A DNA stretch of 64,000 nt from Epiperipatus broadwayi (Eukaryota > Onychophora > Udeonychophora > Euonychophora > Peripatidae), in NCBI GenBank assembly GCA_028023455.1, contig JAQFVV010012498.1, forward strand, positions 992,001-1,056,000, in the 5' to 3' direction. Below are positions 10,955 to 23,597 of this stretch, in pieces; within the stretch, counting starts at the first letter, position 1; every line of letters starts with the position of its first letter. Under the pieces are notes generated by a model. That model did no database searches. It saw only the letters and a program-made list of their open reading frames with translations, and was not told the origin of the DNA. A program made the position numbers and the translations under genes.

Positions 10955-12083
10955 CAGTGGTCTTCAACCACCGGCATCGGGCCGCAGACGTTTTCTGCCA
11001 GTCCGCAGCTAGACTGGCAAGAAAGCTAACAAAATAATAAGATTTTAAACTTTTAATTAATATGAACAATTTTTATTTATTTTTTCATCGCATTTTTTCC
11101 AGATTAAAAAAAAACAAACAGAACAAAAAAAAAAATCTAATCAATCATACATAAATTAATTTGTTTTTCTATTTATTACAGATGTTTATGGGGGGGGTGA
11201 GGGGTGGTAGAAAAAAGTTTTTTATTATACAAACTCCGGTTGTCTTTTGATAGCCAATCACGGCTGCTTGTTAGCATTGTTAAAACAATAAAATGTAACG
11301 TGACTTTTTTTGATCTCTTAAATTTTTTCTACTCTCTCTTTTAATATTTCATTTTTAGTGTTTTTTTTGGGCTATACGGCGATTTTTTTTTTTTTTTGGC
11401 TTTAATTTTTATTTTGGAAATTAATTTTTATTATCTTTTTTTAAAAATAAAAACCAAAAAATAAGTTCTGTCTCTAACTTTTACAAAGTATTTCTCAATA
11501 CACCCTCACCACCCCAAAATAAAGTAAGATCAAAACTTTTGACTTTTTCAAGTTTCGTTTTCTTTTTTTTTTGTTTAAAAATACGCCCATTTTTTTTTGG
11601 CCTATAAGGCAATATTTTTTTTGGCTTTATTTGTATACTGCTAAAATAATAAAACTTTTATTTTTAAAACCAATTTCTCTTACCTATTTTTAAAAATAAA
11701 AACAAACAAAAAATAACTTTGGTGTCTATCTTTTGTCTCAGTGATGACAAAGTATTTCTCAACCCCCTCCCCCCAAAAAAAATAAAATAAGATCAAAACT
11801 TTTGACTTTTTCAACATTCAGGTAAATAACATTTTATTCTTGCATGTTTTCTGTAGCAGTATGACTGCGCAACTCGAGAAAGAGTGTTCAGCATGTGAAG
11901 ATAAGCAACACCATTACAATACACAATAACTAGTGTGCTGTTTTGGTCAGTTATAACAATTATGCTTATCTAAGGCTAAGCAGGTTACATCTTTAAGAAA
12001 ATTTATCTGTAAACTTCTGCCAGTCCGCGAAATCTTATCCTTATTTTTACTGGTCGGCAAGTGTGAAAAGGTTGAAGACCACT
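10955..12083. mobile_element. Non-autonomous hAT transposon
   Basis: The left end CAGTGGTCTTCAACC and right end GGTTGAAGACCACTG are perfect 15-bp terminal inverted repeats of hAT type, with subterminal similarity (tctgccagtccgc near both ends). Flanks are caatagac (10947-10954) and caatagat (12084-12091), an 8-bp target duplication with one mismatch, the size expected for hAT. The 1.13-kb interior has no transposase frame. It contains an internal direct duplication: about 11355-11560 and 11585-11815 share the order ggcctataaggc-like, ttttggcttta, aaaataaaaac, acaaagtatttctcaa, gatcaaaacttttgac. Confidence 0.92.
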
Positions 12084-12091
12084 GCAATAGA

Positions 12092-13826
12092 TTATTAAAT
12101 TTTTATTTTAATTATTAGTGTACTTTAGAATTTTGACCCCCCCCCCCCCAGGAAAGAATTTAAATCATCTGCATACTAATATATTGCACCTGAAATTAGT
12201 AACACATTAAAATCTAATATTATTAAGCTATTTCTGAGACTGAACATGTTCAATTGCTCACTAATCATTCGTTTTATAATGAACTCATAAATTATATAAT
12301 AGTATGTAATTTATAAAACCCTGCTTGGTTTGGTGCAATTATAAAGTGGTAGACTGTGGAACTGAAAGTCTATAGATTACAATTTAGTTTTGTCACTTCT
12401 GAAACTTGAACTTTTTGTAAACTACTGAGCAATAAAGCCATTCAATTTTTTTTTTAAAGCATCGTCATGGTTTTCAGATTTCTCTTCAATTTAATGCATA
12501 TTGTTTTTTCTCAAATTATGTAAAAATAAAACAAATTATTTATGCTTCAAACGATATTCAATTAAAATCTGATCAAATTTCTATACTCAAGCAAAATATG
12601 ATCAAATTTCTAATTGTTTAATTTTTGTCCATGATAAGATATGTGTTAAGTTCTTTGCAAGAAGGAAAGTTAAGTAATTAGCCAATACAATATTATGACC
12701 AAATAAACTCTTGATTATTAATTGTGGTATTTTTCTATTGCTTAGTTCTTTCTGAACAAATTTTATTCCACCATCTCAATTTTAAAAATGCATCATAAAT
12801 TTTAACGAGATCTTTAAATTTATACCATTAAGAAAAATAAAATTAGGTACTGAAAAGTAGTTTTAGTTTTTGTCCCCCAATGATTCTTAATAAACTGCTC
12901 TATAGACAAGCAATAAAAGATTATCATCAATAGCAAATAAATTACCATCAATCTTTATCAAAATTTATTATAGTGACTTGAATTCAAAATTAATTATATA
13001 GCAATGTTATGAGAATTATCAATAACTTTCTTCAACTTACATTAATATTAAAAAATAGTAACATCTTTTCTCAATTTTAGAAACTATAATATAAGCAACA
13101 AGTAAATCAATGAGTATTAAATAAAAGTATAAACAGACTTCTATGAAAATTTGCAGCAACTTGATCTTCACTGGTAAAAAGCATACGATTGGCACCAAAT
13201 TGAAAAACCACCACTGATTTTTATTCCTGCCATTCAAAGCTAAGAGTTTGGAAATTCAAATATTTTACAGTTATGAACCTAAAATAAACTTATTGATGCT
13301 GACCTAGTCATATGCTTGGGGGGGGGGGGTTACAAGATTAGAATCTGATTTCAATATTTAAAATGTGAACATGTACTATGTACTGAAATAAAACAAAATT
13401 AAAAGATAGAATTATTAGTCAGATTTTTGATATTGCATCAACTTAACAATTTTTTTCAAAAAATCAGAATTATAAAAAGAAATGGATAATTATAAACCTG
13501 GCTAGTGTTTTGGAGAAATTTTAATTTGAAATTGTTAGTTTTTCTATGTGGAGTCAAAACAAGATATTATTTAATCAGCATTATTTTTATCATAATGTGA
13601 TTATAGGGGGAAAAAAAAAATCCACCAAAAACATATTATGAACAACTAGATGAATATTCATCTACTGTGTCCTAAAGCTCATGAAGTCACTTTTACAGAA
13701 CTAATCTGTTATATAACTGTTTAAAGTCTTATTAGGTTTGATGCCTAGAGTAATTTAGTTCTACCAACACAGAGATAATGTATTACGATATAAAATAAAA
13801 GATATAGCTTTATCGTTTAAGAAAAA
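12092..13826. other. AT-rich stretch, nothing coding supported
   Basis: Contains a C11 run (12138-12150) and a G12 run (about 13319-13330). A minus-strand frame at 13037-13237 is hydrophobic and lacks a good acceptor, so it is not called. Confidence 0.4.
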
Positions 13827-13931
13827 TTAAAAGCATGACCAGAATAATTTTTCCAAATTCCATTTTTTTGAATCTGATGTAACAAATGTGGAATACTGCA
13901 TCAGGAATTTGGAACTTGGCTTCTTAAAAAT
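13827..13931 (-). CDS. Candidate last exon of the AT-hook gene
   Basis: On the minus strand a good pyrimidine-rich acceptor (cctcttgtaatttctattgccag) is followed by 34 sense codons and TAA. The exon would start in phase 0, which fits the phase-0 end of the large exon at 15210-16066. The peptide is short and basic (starts IFKKPSSKF) with no recognised domain. A 35-codon open frame is not strong evidence by itself. Confidence 0.3.
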   Translation of the reverse strand: MFKKPSSKFLMQYSTFVTSDSKKWNLEKLFWSCF

Positions 13932-14710
13932 CTGGCAATAGAAATTACAAGAGGAATGCAATATTCCTATTGGTATTTTCCAAAATTTACATTCCTGCAC
14001 AAGATTTAAATGTAACAGTCAACAATAAGCCAACTTTACATTAATATAATGATGGACATTCAGTAATTATTGGCAATATAATAGAATTTGTATATTTTTA
14101 TTAGTAAATAAAAAACAGCATCAACTTGTATTAAAACCAGTGTCAAAATAACTAACTTGTTTTTATAAAAAATTTTTATACCAATAAAGCAGATATAATC
14201 ATTAAAGACATAAACATATTAAGATTCTAATACTTTACAAAATTTATTCCATTTAAAACTAATTTCAGACAAAAATGTTTAATCAATCATTTCTAGAGGT
14301 TTTTTAAATCCTGCCTCTAATATACAATACTGAGAAGTTCAACAGTATTTAAAATAGCAAGAAATTATTATAAACCGATTGAGCTCGAAAATGGTATTCC
14401 CTCTAAAGTTTGATTTTGAAATCAGTATAGAAAAATGATTTATACAGATTCATATAATTATTTTTGATTCTTACTTAAAATAAAAAAAAATAAAAATTTC
14501 ATAATATTAAAGCTTAAACACTGTAAATAGCATTTTTATTTTTTATTAGACTAATTAATTCATATTTTATTTAAATAAATGTGAGAATAAAAATTATTTT
14601 TTTCTAGAAAATTGATCAAAAACCAAATAAAAAAAATTTAGTCAATTTTCTGGAGGTTTACCCATACATCATTTTTAAAACTTTTAGAAAAAATCACAAA
14701 AATAATTATT

Positions 14711-14977
14711 AATAATAATGTGAAAGGCTAAAACCTTCGGCAGATATGCTTTAAAAATGCTTATGTGACAGCCAATCAGATGTAACAATGACTGCACATG
14801 GAACTCTTAATTCTGGCTTGTGTTTTAGAATTAAGAGTTCCATGTGCAGTCATTGCTACAGTCATTGCTACATCTGATTGGCTGTCACAAGCATTTTTAA
14901 AGCGTATCTGCCAAAGGTTTTAGCCTTTCACGTTATTACTATGTCAACTGCTTGCGCTTAATAAATTTAATATATTT
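14711..14977. mobile_element. Palindromic element with 13-bp target duplication
   Basis: Two arms of about 105 bp fold on each other: from gtgaaaggctaaaacc through gacagccaatcagatgta and catggaactcttaattct on the left, and the complementary series on the right up to ggttttagcctttcac. About 20 bp near the loop is duplicated in the right arm (agtcattgcta twice). After the right arm there is a non-inverted tail of about 40 bases. The whole is flanked by aaaaataattatt at 14698-14710 and 14978-14990, a 13-base exact repeat, though of low complexity. No coding capacity. Confidence 0.72.
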
Positions 14978-15209
14978 AAAAATAATTATTTTAAATTATC
15001 ACACTTGGAAATTTCTGCAAACAAAAACTTAAAAAATATATTATACAGTTGAATGTTTGTTGTAAATATTCTTAGCATTTTAAATACCAAGTATAGGTAT
15101 ACCTGAATCTTTAATTATAAAATTAATTATAGATCTGTAATAAATAAAAATTTATAATATTTTGTATTCAGCATTAAACATGATAATAAAGAAAAAAAAA
15201 ACTACTTAC

Positions 15210-16066
15210 TGATTGTATTATTTTTGGATTGTTTTTGACAATTATAGGATTTTTTCTTGGTCTTCCAACAGGTCGTTTTATCTTAGGAATTGTTGATGCA
15301 ACTTTTGAAAGTTTATCTTTAGATAATTTGAATAAAATCACTTTGGGAGACATCAATTTATAAACTGCTTCATCTGGTGACATTTTGGATAAAGGCCTAA
15401 ATCTGTGTTGAGAAATTTGCCTTTTTGTTAAATTGTTAACATTTTTATAAGATACTACAGAAGTAGATGAAGATAAATTTGATGACTTTACTGAAGACGA
15501 AGGATTAGAATCCCTTTTGTAATTGCTATGGTCTATAGATTTATTTGTACATTCTGTAGAAGAGTTTAAATTTGTACATGAAGCTTTAGGTAGAGAAAAT
15601 GATTGGCAAGATATATGTGACGATGATGAAGATGATGATGGAGAAGGTGTTATTCGAGATGAAGCTACATCAGGAAGGAGAGATTTATTGTGATTAAAAT
15701 TTGTAGTGGAAGTAAATGAATTCATTCGATGTGAGGAAAATATATTATGTGAAGGAGAATGAACACTTTTAGGAGAAAAAGTTTTGATTCCCTCTAAAGA
15801 AGTGAATAAAGTTTTATTATCAGAATTCGGTTGAGACACTGTTGTTTTTGATACATTAGAAAATTTATTGTATGATTCTGATTGTTTGTTGTAAACATTC
15901 TTAGATGTCATTAAAACAGCATTTTTATGAATGAGTGTAGGTGTGTCTGAATCAGAATTTGGTGGTGATGGTTGGGATTGATCTAAATTATACCATGATA
16001 AGTCCACATCCTTTTCTTCAATCAGTTCATCTTCTTCATCTATCAATATATTGCCATTTTCTTTAG
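15210..16066 (-). CDS. Large exon of host gene: Ser-rich AT-hook protein
   Basis: An open frame of 285 codons runs from acceptor tttatttttag at 16067 to a perfect GTAAGT donor at 15209-15204. It starts with two bases of a split codon and ends on a codon boundary. The start is acidic (DEEDELIEEKD), then come long Ser/Asn/Pro-rich segments including a run of seven Ser, and near the end an AT-hook, KRPVGRPRKNP, preceded by a basic stretch. This points to a nuclear, minor-groove DNA-binding or chromatin-associated protein. The two leading bases fit the single base left by the exon at 42637-42847 (G + CT = Ala). I do not recognise the gene. Confidence 0.8.
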
Positions 16067-18053
16067 CTAAAAATAAATATAAAACTTAAAATACATCTAT
16101 ATATATTTTACATATGTTACATTTTCTTTCAAATATTTTAATTTGTCACAGTACACTGTTGTCATCAACTTATCTTTATGAAAAAACCCTTAACATTCAT
16201 ATATACTTTAAATTTTATAAATAAAATACAGAAAACTTTTGATCTATCAACAAATTTATAAAACAAACAACAACAACAACAACAAAAAAAAAATTAAAGA
16301 ATCATAAATACCATTAAGAAAGTCAAATAAAATCAATATGTACAAATAATTATAAAATCTATTATATGACGAATGAATAGAAAAGGGAACTAAACCTTTG
16401 GTCTTGCACTTTTTATGAATTTACATATAATCACCCATCACTATGATGGTCAAATATCTAATATAATTTATTTGTCCATAATGTTGTCACAAACACATAA
16501 ATAATTAATTAATCAAACAAGATTGAAATAAACAACTATTAATAAGTATATTTAAATATTTATCAAACCGGCTCTCATCTCCATTGAGACCTTCTCAAGA
16601 TATTATACTATATAGTATATTGGTACAGAAATCTTATTTAACTCTCAGTTATTTGCGAATAAACACAAGTTACCAGTTTAATTTCAGAGAGAAAAAATCA
16701 TTTTGGATATGAAAAAAGCATATAAACTATATTAGCAGATTTTAATTATGATAAACTCCAGATTCCATCCAAAAAAATCTTAAAGCATAAAAATGAGCAA
16801 TAGCATTGCTTCAAATAGATTGAAGTTCAGGACTATAAAAAAAATGAATCGAACAGAACATCTTTACTGATCATTCTTCTGTGATATATATATAAAAAAG
16901 AGTTCACAGTTATCATGTTAACACAGTGGCGATCTTACTGAAATCCATAAAAATAAGACTAATATGTTCCTTGAAATATTCCTACATTAAAAAAATAATT
17001 TAACTCTAGCTTTTATAAAAATCTTTTTAATAAAAATATTTTAATAAATATTGTGAGACTCTTTATCAATTTTATATTTTATTTAATATTAAAGTTTTGA
17101 AATTATTTATTGCAGACAGGTCAATCATTAACTATAGTAACTAGATATTTAATTCAATAAATTTGTACAATTTCACTAGTGCATAAAGTTTCTTTATAAT
17201 CTTTTCCATTTATTTTCTAAATTCCACCCCACCCCCCATCTGATATAAATACCTTATTTTAAATACAATTATTAAGTGTAAGTAATTTATTAAATTTTTC
17301 TTATCTGCAAAATTTTGTTTTTACTTTCATGATTGCCCTGTGTTAACATATTTTCTGCAAATTATTAAAACAATAAAAACTACACTGTTTCATCAATTTA
17401 TTCATTTTTAAAAAACTTCTGAATGAGCTATGAAATTAGTACTCATAAAAGTACGAGACTTCCTCTACTTTTGATCAAGACCACATTATAATTTTTTTAC
17501 TTTCCTAGTCATCACATTTAATCTCATCTGTCTATCATCTGACCAATCTAAATTAAAGGTATGATCTTTATCCTTGAATTAATAATAGAAAATACTTTTT
17601 ATCTATTAATATTAGACTTAAAATTGGTTTGATTATAGGTCAGGTATCAAAAAAAACCACCTAAACATGCCTACAAACAGAAAATAAAACAAAAACATTG
17701 GCAATGTCAAACACTCATATACTAGATTATGGATATGATAAATGGATGCACACTAATCACTAGCTTATTTTTTTGTTTGTTTGTTTAGCACAAAAAAAAA
17801 AAAAAAGCAAAACCAGCAAACATTTTAAATCGTGATCTCATTACACATTTTTCATTCCTAAAAGAGTAATTTAGATTCTGAAATTTTATATAAGCCACCT
17901 CTAATCTGATAATTACTTTACAATTATTATTCTTCAGAAAATAAATAATTGCAAATCATCAACATCATGAAAAAAGTATTATCTAAATGTACCACTAATG
18001 CAAGCACTATTTAAGAATATGTCTTCAATGATTAAATTCTTACATAGTTCTCT
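16067..18053 (-). other. Intron sequence without recognisable elements
   Basis: Part of the 26.6-kb intron between exons 16066 and 42637. AT-rich, with a (CAA)n tract near 16267, a TTTG repeat near 17772 and poly(A) runs. No ORF, RNA gene or transposon end recognised. Confidence 0.5.
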
Positions 18054-18059
18054 ATGGAA

Positions 18060-21000
18060 TAGAACATGGGTCCCATGCCACCCAGAGCATTCCCAGGTTG
18101 TGGATAGGGGAATGGTCTTCAGATATGAAGGTTAGCTGTGAATAAGCAGAGTACTGTAAATAAGCAGTCGTTGACAATGGGACAACATTCACTATCAGAA
18201 AGTAGTGAAGAAGACAATGGCGTGTTTACTTCTATAAAATGCCACAATTCCTATGACGGTGGGTGTATAATGACGAGTGTTGACCACCATTAAATAAGTC
18301 AACACCCCGCTGGGTGCTAGGTCAGCAACAGCATTTTTCCAAGTCAGCGGAAATCACTATAAGTGACAACGATGAGGAGGAAGTGGTAATTGGATATTCA
18401 CTTTATGGGATTTGGCTAGTGCACTAAGCCTATTATGGAGTTTATTGCTGGGCAAAGTCAACGGAAAACACTTTGTCTTATAATTCTCTTGTTTTATTAT
18501 GAGTAAGTCTACAGGGATCATTACGTTTGGTGTTGAGACCTTAGTTAAGAATGACTTTGGCGTCTTGCCGGGCAGGAATGGATTTGAGGTTACTCAGGTT
18601 GTCAACCTGTGAAATCATAAATATAATTCATTGAGGGAAGATACATTGGGAATTGGAACATGGAATGTTAGATCTTTGAGGAAAGGTGAGAAATTGGAGA
18701 ATTTGAAAAGAAAGTGCACATAATTAATATTGATGTTATGGGATTAAGTGGAGTGAGAGGGATGTGAAGAAGTAAGTATTGGAGATGTAGTTATTTTATT
18801 CGGGTGGTGATGGGTTAATTAATGGAATTGGCATTGCTGCAAAGAAGAAAATTGTGGAATAGCGTGGCAAAGATTGATTGTATTAACGATAGGCTGATAA
18901 AGTCCTAGGGATTTGATAATTATACAAGTTTATATACCAACTAGTAGTCATGATGATATTGAAATTGATGAAATGTATGAGGAGATAGAAGAAAGTATTC
19001 AATGTGAAGAAAAAAAAAGGCATGAGTATTGCTATTGGGGGATTGGAATGCTGTGGTCGGAAAAGATAAGAAGGGAAAATTGTTGGAAATTATGGTATTG
19101 GAAAAAGAAATGAAAGAGACAGTCGGCTTGTACAATTTGTAAAGAGAATGGGCTTGTCATTGCAAACACTTGTTTTAAAAATCATATTAGAAGATTGTAA
19201 ACATGGAAAGCTCCAGGTGACAGAGAACGTTATCAAATTGATTATATATTGATTTAGAATAAATATAAGAATGCTATTAAGAGTTTACATGAATTTGCCT
19301 GGTGCTGATATAGATTTGGATCATAATTTGATTATGGCTAAATTAAAGTTGAGTTTAAAAAAAATTAAAAGAGGGAAGACATATGCAAGATGGGACTTGG
19401 ATAAATTGAGACAAATGGAAAAAGAAAAATTTGGTTTAATATGTGAAAATGAATTTAAAAGGATCGTTCAGGATGAGAAATATATTAATAGCCATGATAA
19501 GTGTTGGAATAGAATTAAAAAAGGATTCTTAAAAACAGCAAAAAATGAAATAGGTAATAGTCATGAAAGGAAAGCTAAACAACCTTGGATAACTGAAGGT
19601 ATGTTGGAAAAGATGGAAGTGCGGAGACAATGGACGAATGTAATGTAAATACTGAGGAAGGGCAAAAGGCATATAGGAAATTTAATAATGAACTAAGAAG
19701 AGAAACAGATTTAGCAAAAGAAAAATGGTTGAAGCAAGAATGTAAAGAGATAGAAAGGCTTCAACAGGTGAAAAGATATGATCTGATATTTGATAGAATA
19801 CGAAATATCACTTTGGAAAAAAAGACATGGGTAGCAAGCGAGATTGCAGATAAGAATGGAAGGAACTTAACTGATAGTAATGATATATTAAAAAGATGGG
19901 AAGAATAGCTCCAGTGTCTTTTTAGTAGAGGAAATAATTTAATTAATTATGAACTTGAAAACGAAGATGTTGAAATAGATGATAGAGGTATGGGCATATT
20001 GCCAGGTGAAGTAAGAAAGGCAATCACACAAATGAAAAATGGTAAGGCTGTTGAATTTGATGCAATACCTATAGTATTTTTGAGAGAAATGGGAGAATTT
20101 ACTATGAAGGAAATAATCGGACTTTGCAATTTGATATATAATAGTGGAGTTTGGCCTGAAGATTTTTCAAGAACTATAATGATTCCAATTGCTAAAAAAA
20201 AAGAAAGCTGCTAAATGTGAAGAGTATAAAACAATAAGTTTGTTGTCTCATGCTTCTAAAGTTTTATTGAGAATTTTAATTCAAAGGATTTATGGGAAGG
20301 TAGATTATTATATTGGTGAAGAACAGTTTGGTTTTTAGAAAGGGAAAAGCACAAGAGATGCTACTGGTATTGCTAGGACAATTGCGGAGATATATTGAAA
20401 AAGATAAAGGAATTGGTATATGTTTTGTGGATTTAGAAAAGACATTTGATAGAGTAGTTTGGAATAAACTGATGTCCATTTTAAAAAATAAAGGAGTATT
20501 TTGAAAAGAAAGATGATTGATTTGGATTATGTATAATGGTCAAAGGATAAGAGTAATGAGACGCAGTGAATATAAAAAATGGAGTTAGACAACAGTGCAG
20601 TATATCACCTATTCTGTTTAATATTTATTTAGAAGATATGCTAAATAATTATTTGGACTGTGGAGGAGCAAATGTTGGAGGAATAGTAATAAAGTGTATA
20701 AGATTTGCAGATGATATGGCTCTTAATGCTGAGGAGGAAAAGAGTCTTCAGAATATGTTAAATAAATTGGAAGAAGGATATATGGTATATGGAATGAAAG
20801 ATTATTATTGAAAAAACTAAGTGTTTATGGATAGGGAGAGATGCAAAAAGACTGCAAATTGGAATCCGTGATGATATGGTTCAACAGGTGAAGGGATTTA
20901 GATATTTGGGTAGTTGGTTGAATTAGGATGGAAGAAGTGAAGATGAAGTTAAAAGAAGAATAGCATTGGCAAAGGAGACATTTGTGAAGAGAAAAGAAGA

Positions 21001-21425
21001 TATTTTGTAAACCTTTGGAAGAGATTAATTAAATGTTATGTGTGGAGTATATTATGGACATTGAGTAATAGAATTAAAAAACGATTGGAAGCTTTTGAGA
21101 TGTGGACATGGAAAAAAATCAGTTGGATGAGTAAAATAACAAATGAAGAAGTTTTGAAAAGAGTAAATGAGGAAAGAAGATTGATTGAGAATATCAGAGA
21201 GAGAAAGAGAAACTGGATTTGACATATATTGAGAAGAGATTATAGTTTAATGAAAGATGTTTTGGAAAAAAATGATTAGTGGAAATAAAAAGAAAGGACG
21301 GAAGAGGTTGACATTATTGGATGATATAAAAAATGGGAAGATTTATGTGGAATTGAAGAAATGGGCAAGGAAGAGAATGGAATGGATGAATTGATGTTGT
21401 GAATACTCTCTGGATTTGTCTATTA
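18060..21425 (+). mobile_element. RTE-like LINE, decayed full-length or near full-length copy
   Basis: A plus-strand non-LTR retrotransposon with a 5' region (18060-18640) and a broken ORF. The AP endonuclease starts near 18640 (GIGTWNVRSL, the N-terminal motif). The end of the endonuclease is at 19290-19420 (GADIDLDHNLIMAKL, the SDH-type motif), followed by a linker. The reverse transcriptase covers 19990-21020: fingers near 20040, QFGF near 20320, DLEKTFDRV near 20430, GVRQQCSISPILFN near 20580 and the catalytic FADD at 20706-20717. A C-terminal tail runs to about 21400. Several frameshifts and stops break it, so it is a pseudogene. Endonuclease spacing and motifs suggest the RTE clade; the clade call is from memory of motifs. 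Confidence 0.85.
18640..21400 (+). pseudogene. LINE endonuclease-reverse transcriptase pseudogene
   Basis: The longest surviving pieces are 19271-19648 (end of endonuclease plus linker), 19630-19908 (linker), 19990-20214 (RT fingers), 20313-20504 (palm, with motif LEKTFDRVVWNKL) and 20566-20811 (RQQCSISPILFN to FADD). Adjacent pieces shift frame or end at in-frame stops (for example TAG at 20337 in QFGF-KGKS). All catalytic motifs are still legible, so decay is moderate. It would have encoded target-primed reverse transcription. Confidence 0.85.
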
Positions 21426-21429
21426 GACA

Positions 21430-22345
21430 GAAAACTATTGATTGATAGTTGTCTACTTCAGATTTTTCAAATAATACTCATATTTGGACTATTGCTTGCA
21501 AAAAATATATCATTTAACACATACATATAGTATTATAAATAGAAGTCTATATATATAAATTTTTGCACAGACTAGAATGCATGCTTATTTTACCATTTAA
21601 AAATGTTTAGATAATATGGCATATGTAGGTTCCATAACTGATGATCTTACATTCTTTAGCTTCATTATTTATAGTATTCATGTGACTAACAAATCATGAA
21701 AGATTAACAAAACAAATAGATCACAGAACTAAAAGCTTAGTTATCATGATTAACTGTTTTATGCCAGTAGTGCTCAACTTGATGACTACAATTTACTGTC
21801 TGGTACAAAATTTAATTTTTTTCATTTAGCATTAAAAGTTGAAATAAATTTTAAAGAGGTCTATTTATTTACAAAAATATGGATTTAATATTAAACAGAA
21901 TCTTCATATTCGAATATTATTAAATTTCTATGAAGAATAAACTACAAAATCTGTTGATATCAAAAGGTAGCTTGCATATCAATAAAGGTTTCACACTATA
22001 GGTTTTCATAAATAAATATTATTCTTTAGTTAATTAGTATGTTTTGTTTAAGTTTTATTACATCTCAAGCATTTCTAATTATTTAAAAGAAATATTTTTA
22101 GCATCAGCTGAAATTTTTAAAAAAAATTAATAATCATTTTAATATAACATCAAAGATCAATAAAATAAAAAGAAATTCATTCCAAACATATTCATCTATC
22201 ACATATTTTCCTATTAGTTATGTTAACTTCTAGTAGTATGAATCATTATTTTATAAGAAATATTAATCCAAGGCACTATAATTAATGATTCTCAATGTGG
22301 ATTACATGCCTCACATAAAAAGAATATGAATGTGATATGATTACA
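21430..22345 (-). other. Intron sequence, no elements recognised
   Basis: AT-rich interval between the plus-strand RTE-like element and the 3' end of the minus-strand LINE. Nothing coding or repetitive was recognised. Confidence 0.45.
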
Positions 22346-22610
22346 CTTTTATTGAAGTCAGGAATCTCACAGCCGCTATGCCCAAAAAAAACATGTTAGT
22401 CACCTTACTTTCCCTTTCCATTCCCCACCCTAAGTTTTTCCCATATTCTTCTCTACACTGCCTAATCCCATTTCCCCATCATCTTTGTCCTCTCCATGGC
22501 CTTTATATCTAGATTCCCCTCATCTTTTTCCTAAACCCAACATAAAGATCAAGAAACAACTTTCTATACAATCACTTAGTTTACATTTACTCTCCACAAT
22601 TTCATTATTT

Positions 22611-22928
22611 CTAGCTATATAAAAGATAAACAAACCTCCAACACCAGTGCTGATTAAACAAGATGATAAAACTATAAGGATACTCTTGCCCCAGCCACAA
22701 AATAAAGTCTTTAAGGAAATAAGAGCAACAGTCTTATTTCTGAACTCACATGGTATTTTATGAGCCAGTCTTAGGACAGCCGCTCTTATTCCTTAAAAGA
22801 CTTAATCTTGTGGCTGGGGCGAGAGTATACTTACAGTTTTATTATCATGTTTAATTGGCACTGAGTGTGGGTTTGTTTACCTTTTATATAGTTCAATTTA
22901 AACAGAGCTTGTAAAATATATAGAGTAT
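22611..22928. mobile_element. Palindromic element inserted in LINE copy 1
   Basis: The arms pair from ctatataaaagataaacaaacc through cttgccccagccacaa and ctttaaggaaataagagc on the left, with the complement on the right (ggtttgtttacctttta outermost). The right side has an extra non-inverted tail of about 40 bases. Flanks are aatttcattattt at 22598-22610 and 22929-22941, an exact 13-bp duplication. The matching site of LINE copy 2 (about 32440) has a single, partly diverged copy of this stretch (acttcattatgt) with no insert, which confirms an insertion. No ORF. Confidence 0.85.
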
Positions 22929-23081
22929 AATTTCATTATTTGTATCCTTTCTGCTTGTAAGCATTTACATTCAATTAGCGGATGCCTAATATTTTACATG
23001 CCTTCCTTACTTAAACTGGCAGACTAAATTACCCACTTTTGTATATTTATGTGTCTATTCTCTTGTTGCTAATGATCCTGT

Positions 23082-23597
23082 TCAAACCTTAAACAGTAGA
23101 TAACTTTCCTTGCTGTTATCATAAATTAACCCACACTCACTATTCTGTTTACTTCTAAATATATTTAGACTCTTTTTACTCTCCATATTAGTTTTCCATC
23201 TACCTATTTTTATTAATGCATCTATTCTTCCATCCCATTCTTTGGCACTATAACATTCAACAATCCTAACACAATCACCCCACCTTTTGTACAAGTATAC
23301 TGACATAAAGTCTTTATCCAATTCTTCAGCATATTGTACTACATCTATTCTTCCATCCCATTCTTGTGGCACCATAACATTCAACAATCCTAACACAATC
23401 ATCCCACCTTTTGTACAAGTATATATACTGACATAAAGTCTTTTATCCAATTCTTCAGCATATTGTACTACTTTTCTCACCCATCTTGTTGCCTGTCCTT
23501 TATTCATAACGCAATTAAATACTATTTTGGCTATCCTCTTACTATCCATAAATTGCAATCTACCAAACACTTTCATTTTGCTTTTTATATCTCTCAT
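23082..23597 (-). pseudogene. LINE copy 1 RT C-terminal segment with tandem duplication
   Basis: A 171-codon frame holds the region after the reverse transcriptase. It contains KMKVFGRLQFMDSKRIAKIVFN, matched by copy 2 at 33709-33906. A segment of about 122 bp is present twice in tandem (about 23219-23342 and 23343-23466): VVQYAEELDK...EWDGRID occurs twice in the protein. The duplication stays in frame here but is absent from copy 2. Confidence 0.75.

Noticed and set aside
13037-13237. 66-codon minus-strand hydrophobic frame, and an overlapping frame reading FGANRMLFTSEDQ
   Set aside because: Acceptor lacks a pyrimidine tract, the second frame has a phase that does not fit the 15210 exon, and no suitable donor follows.
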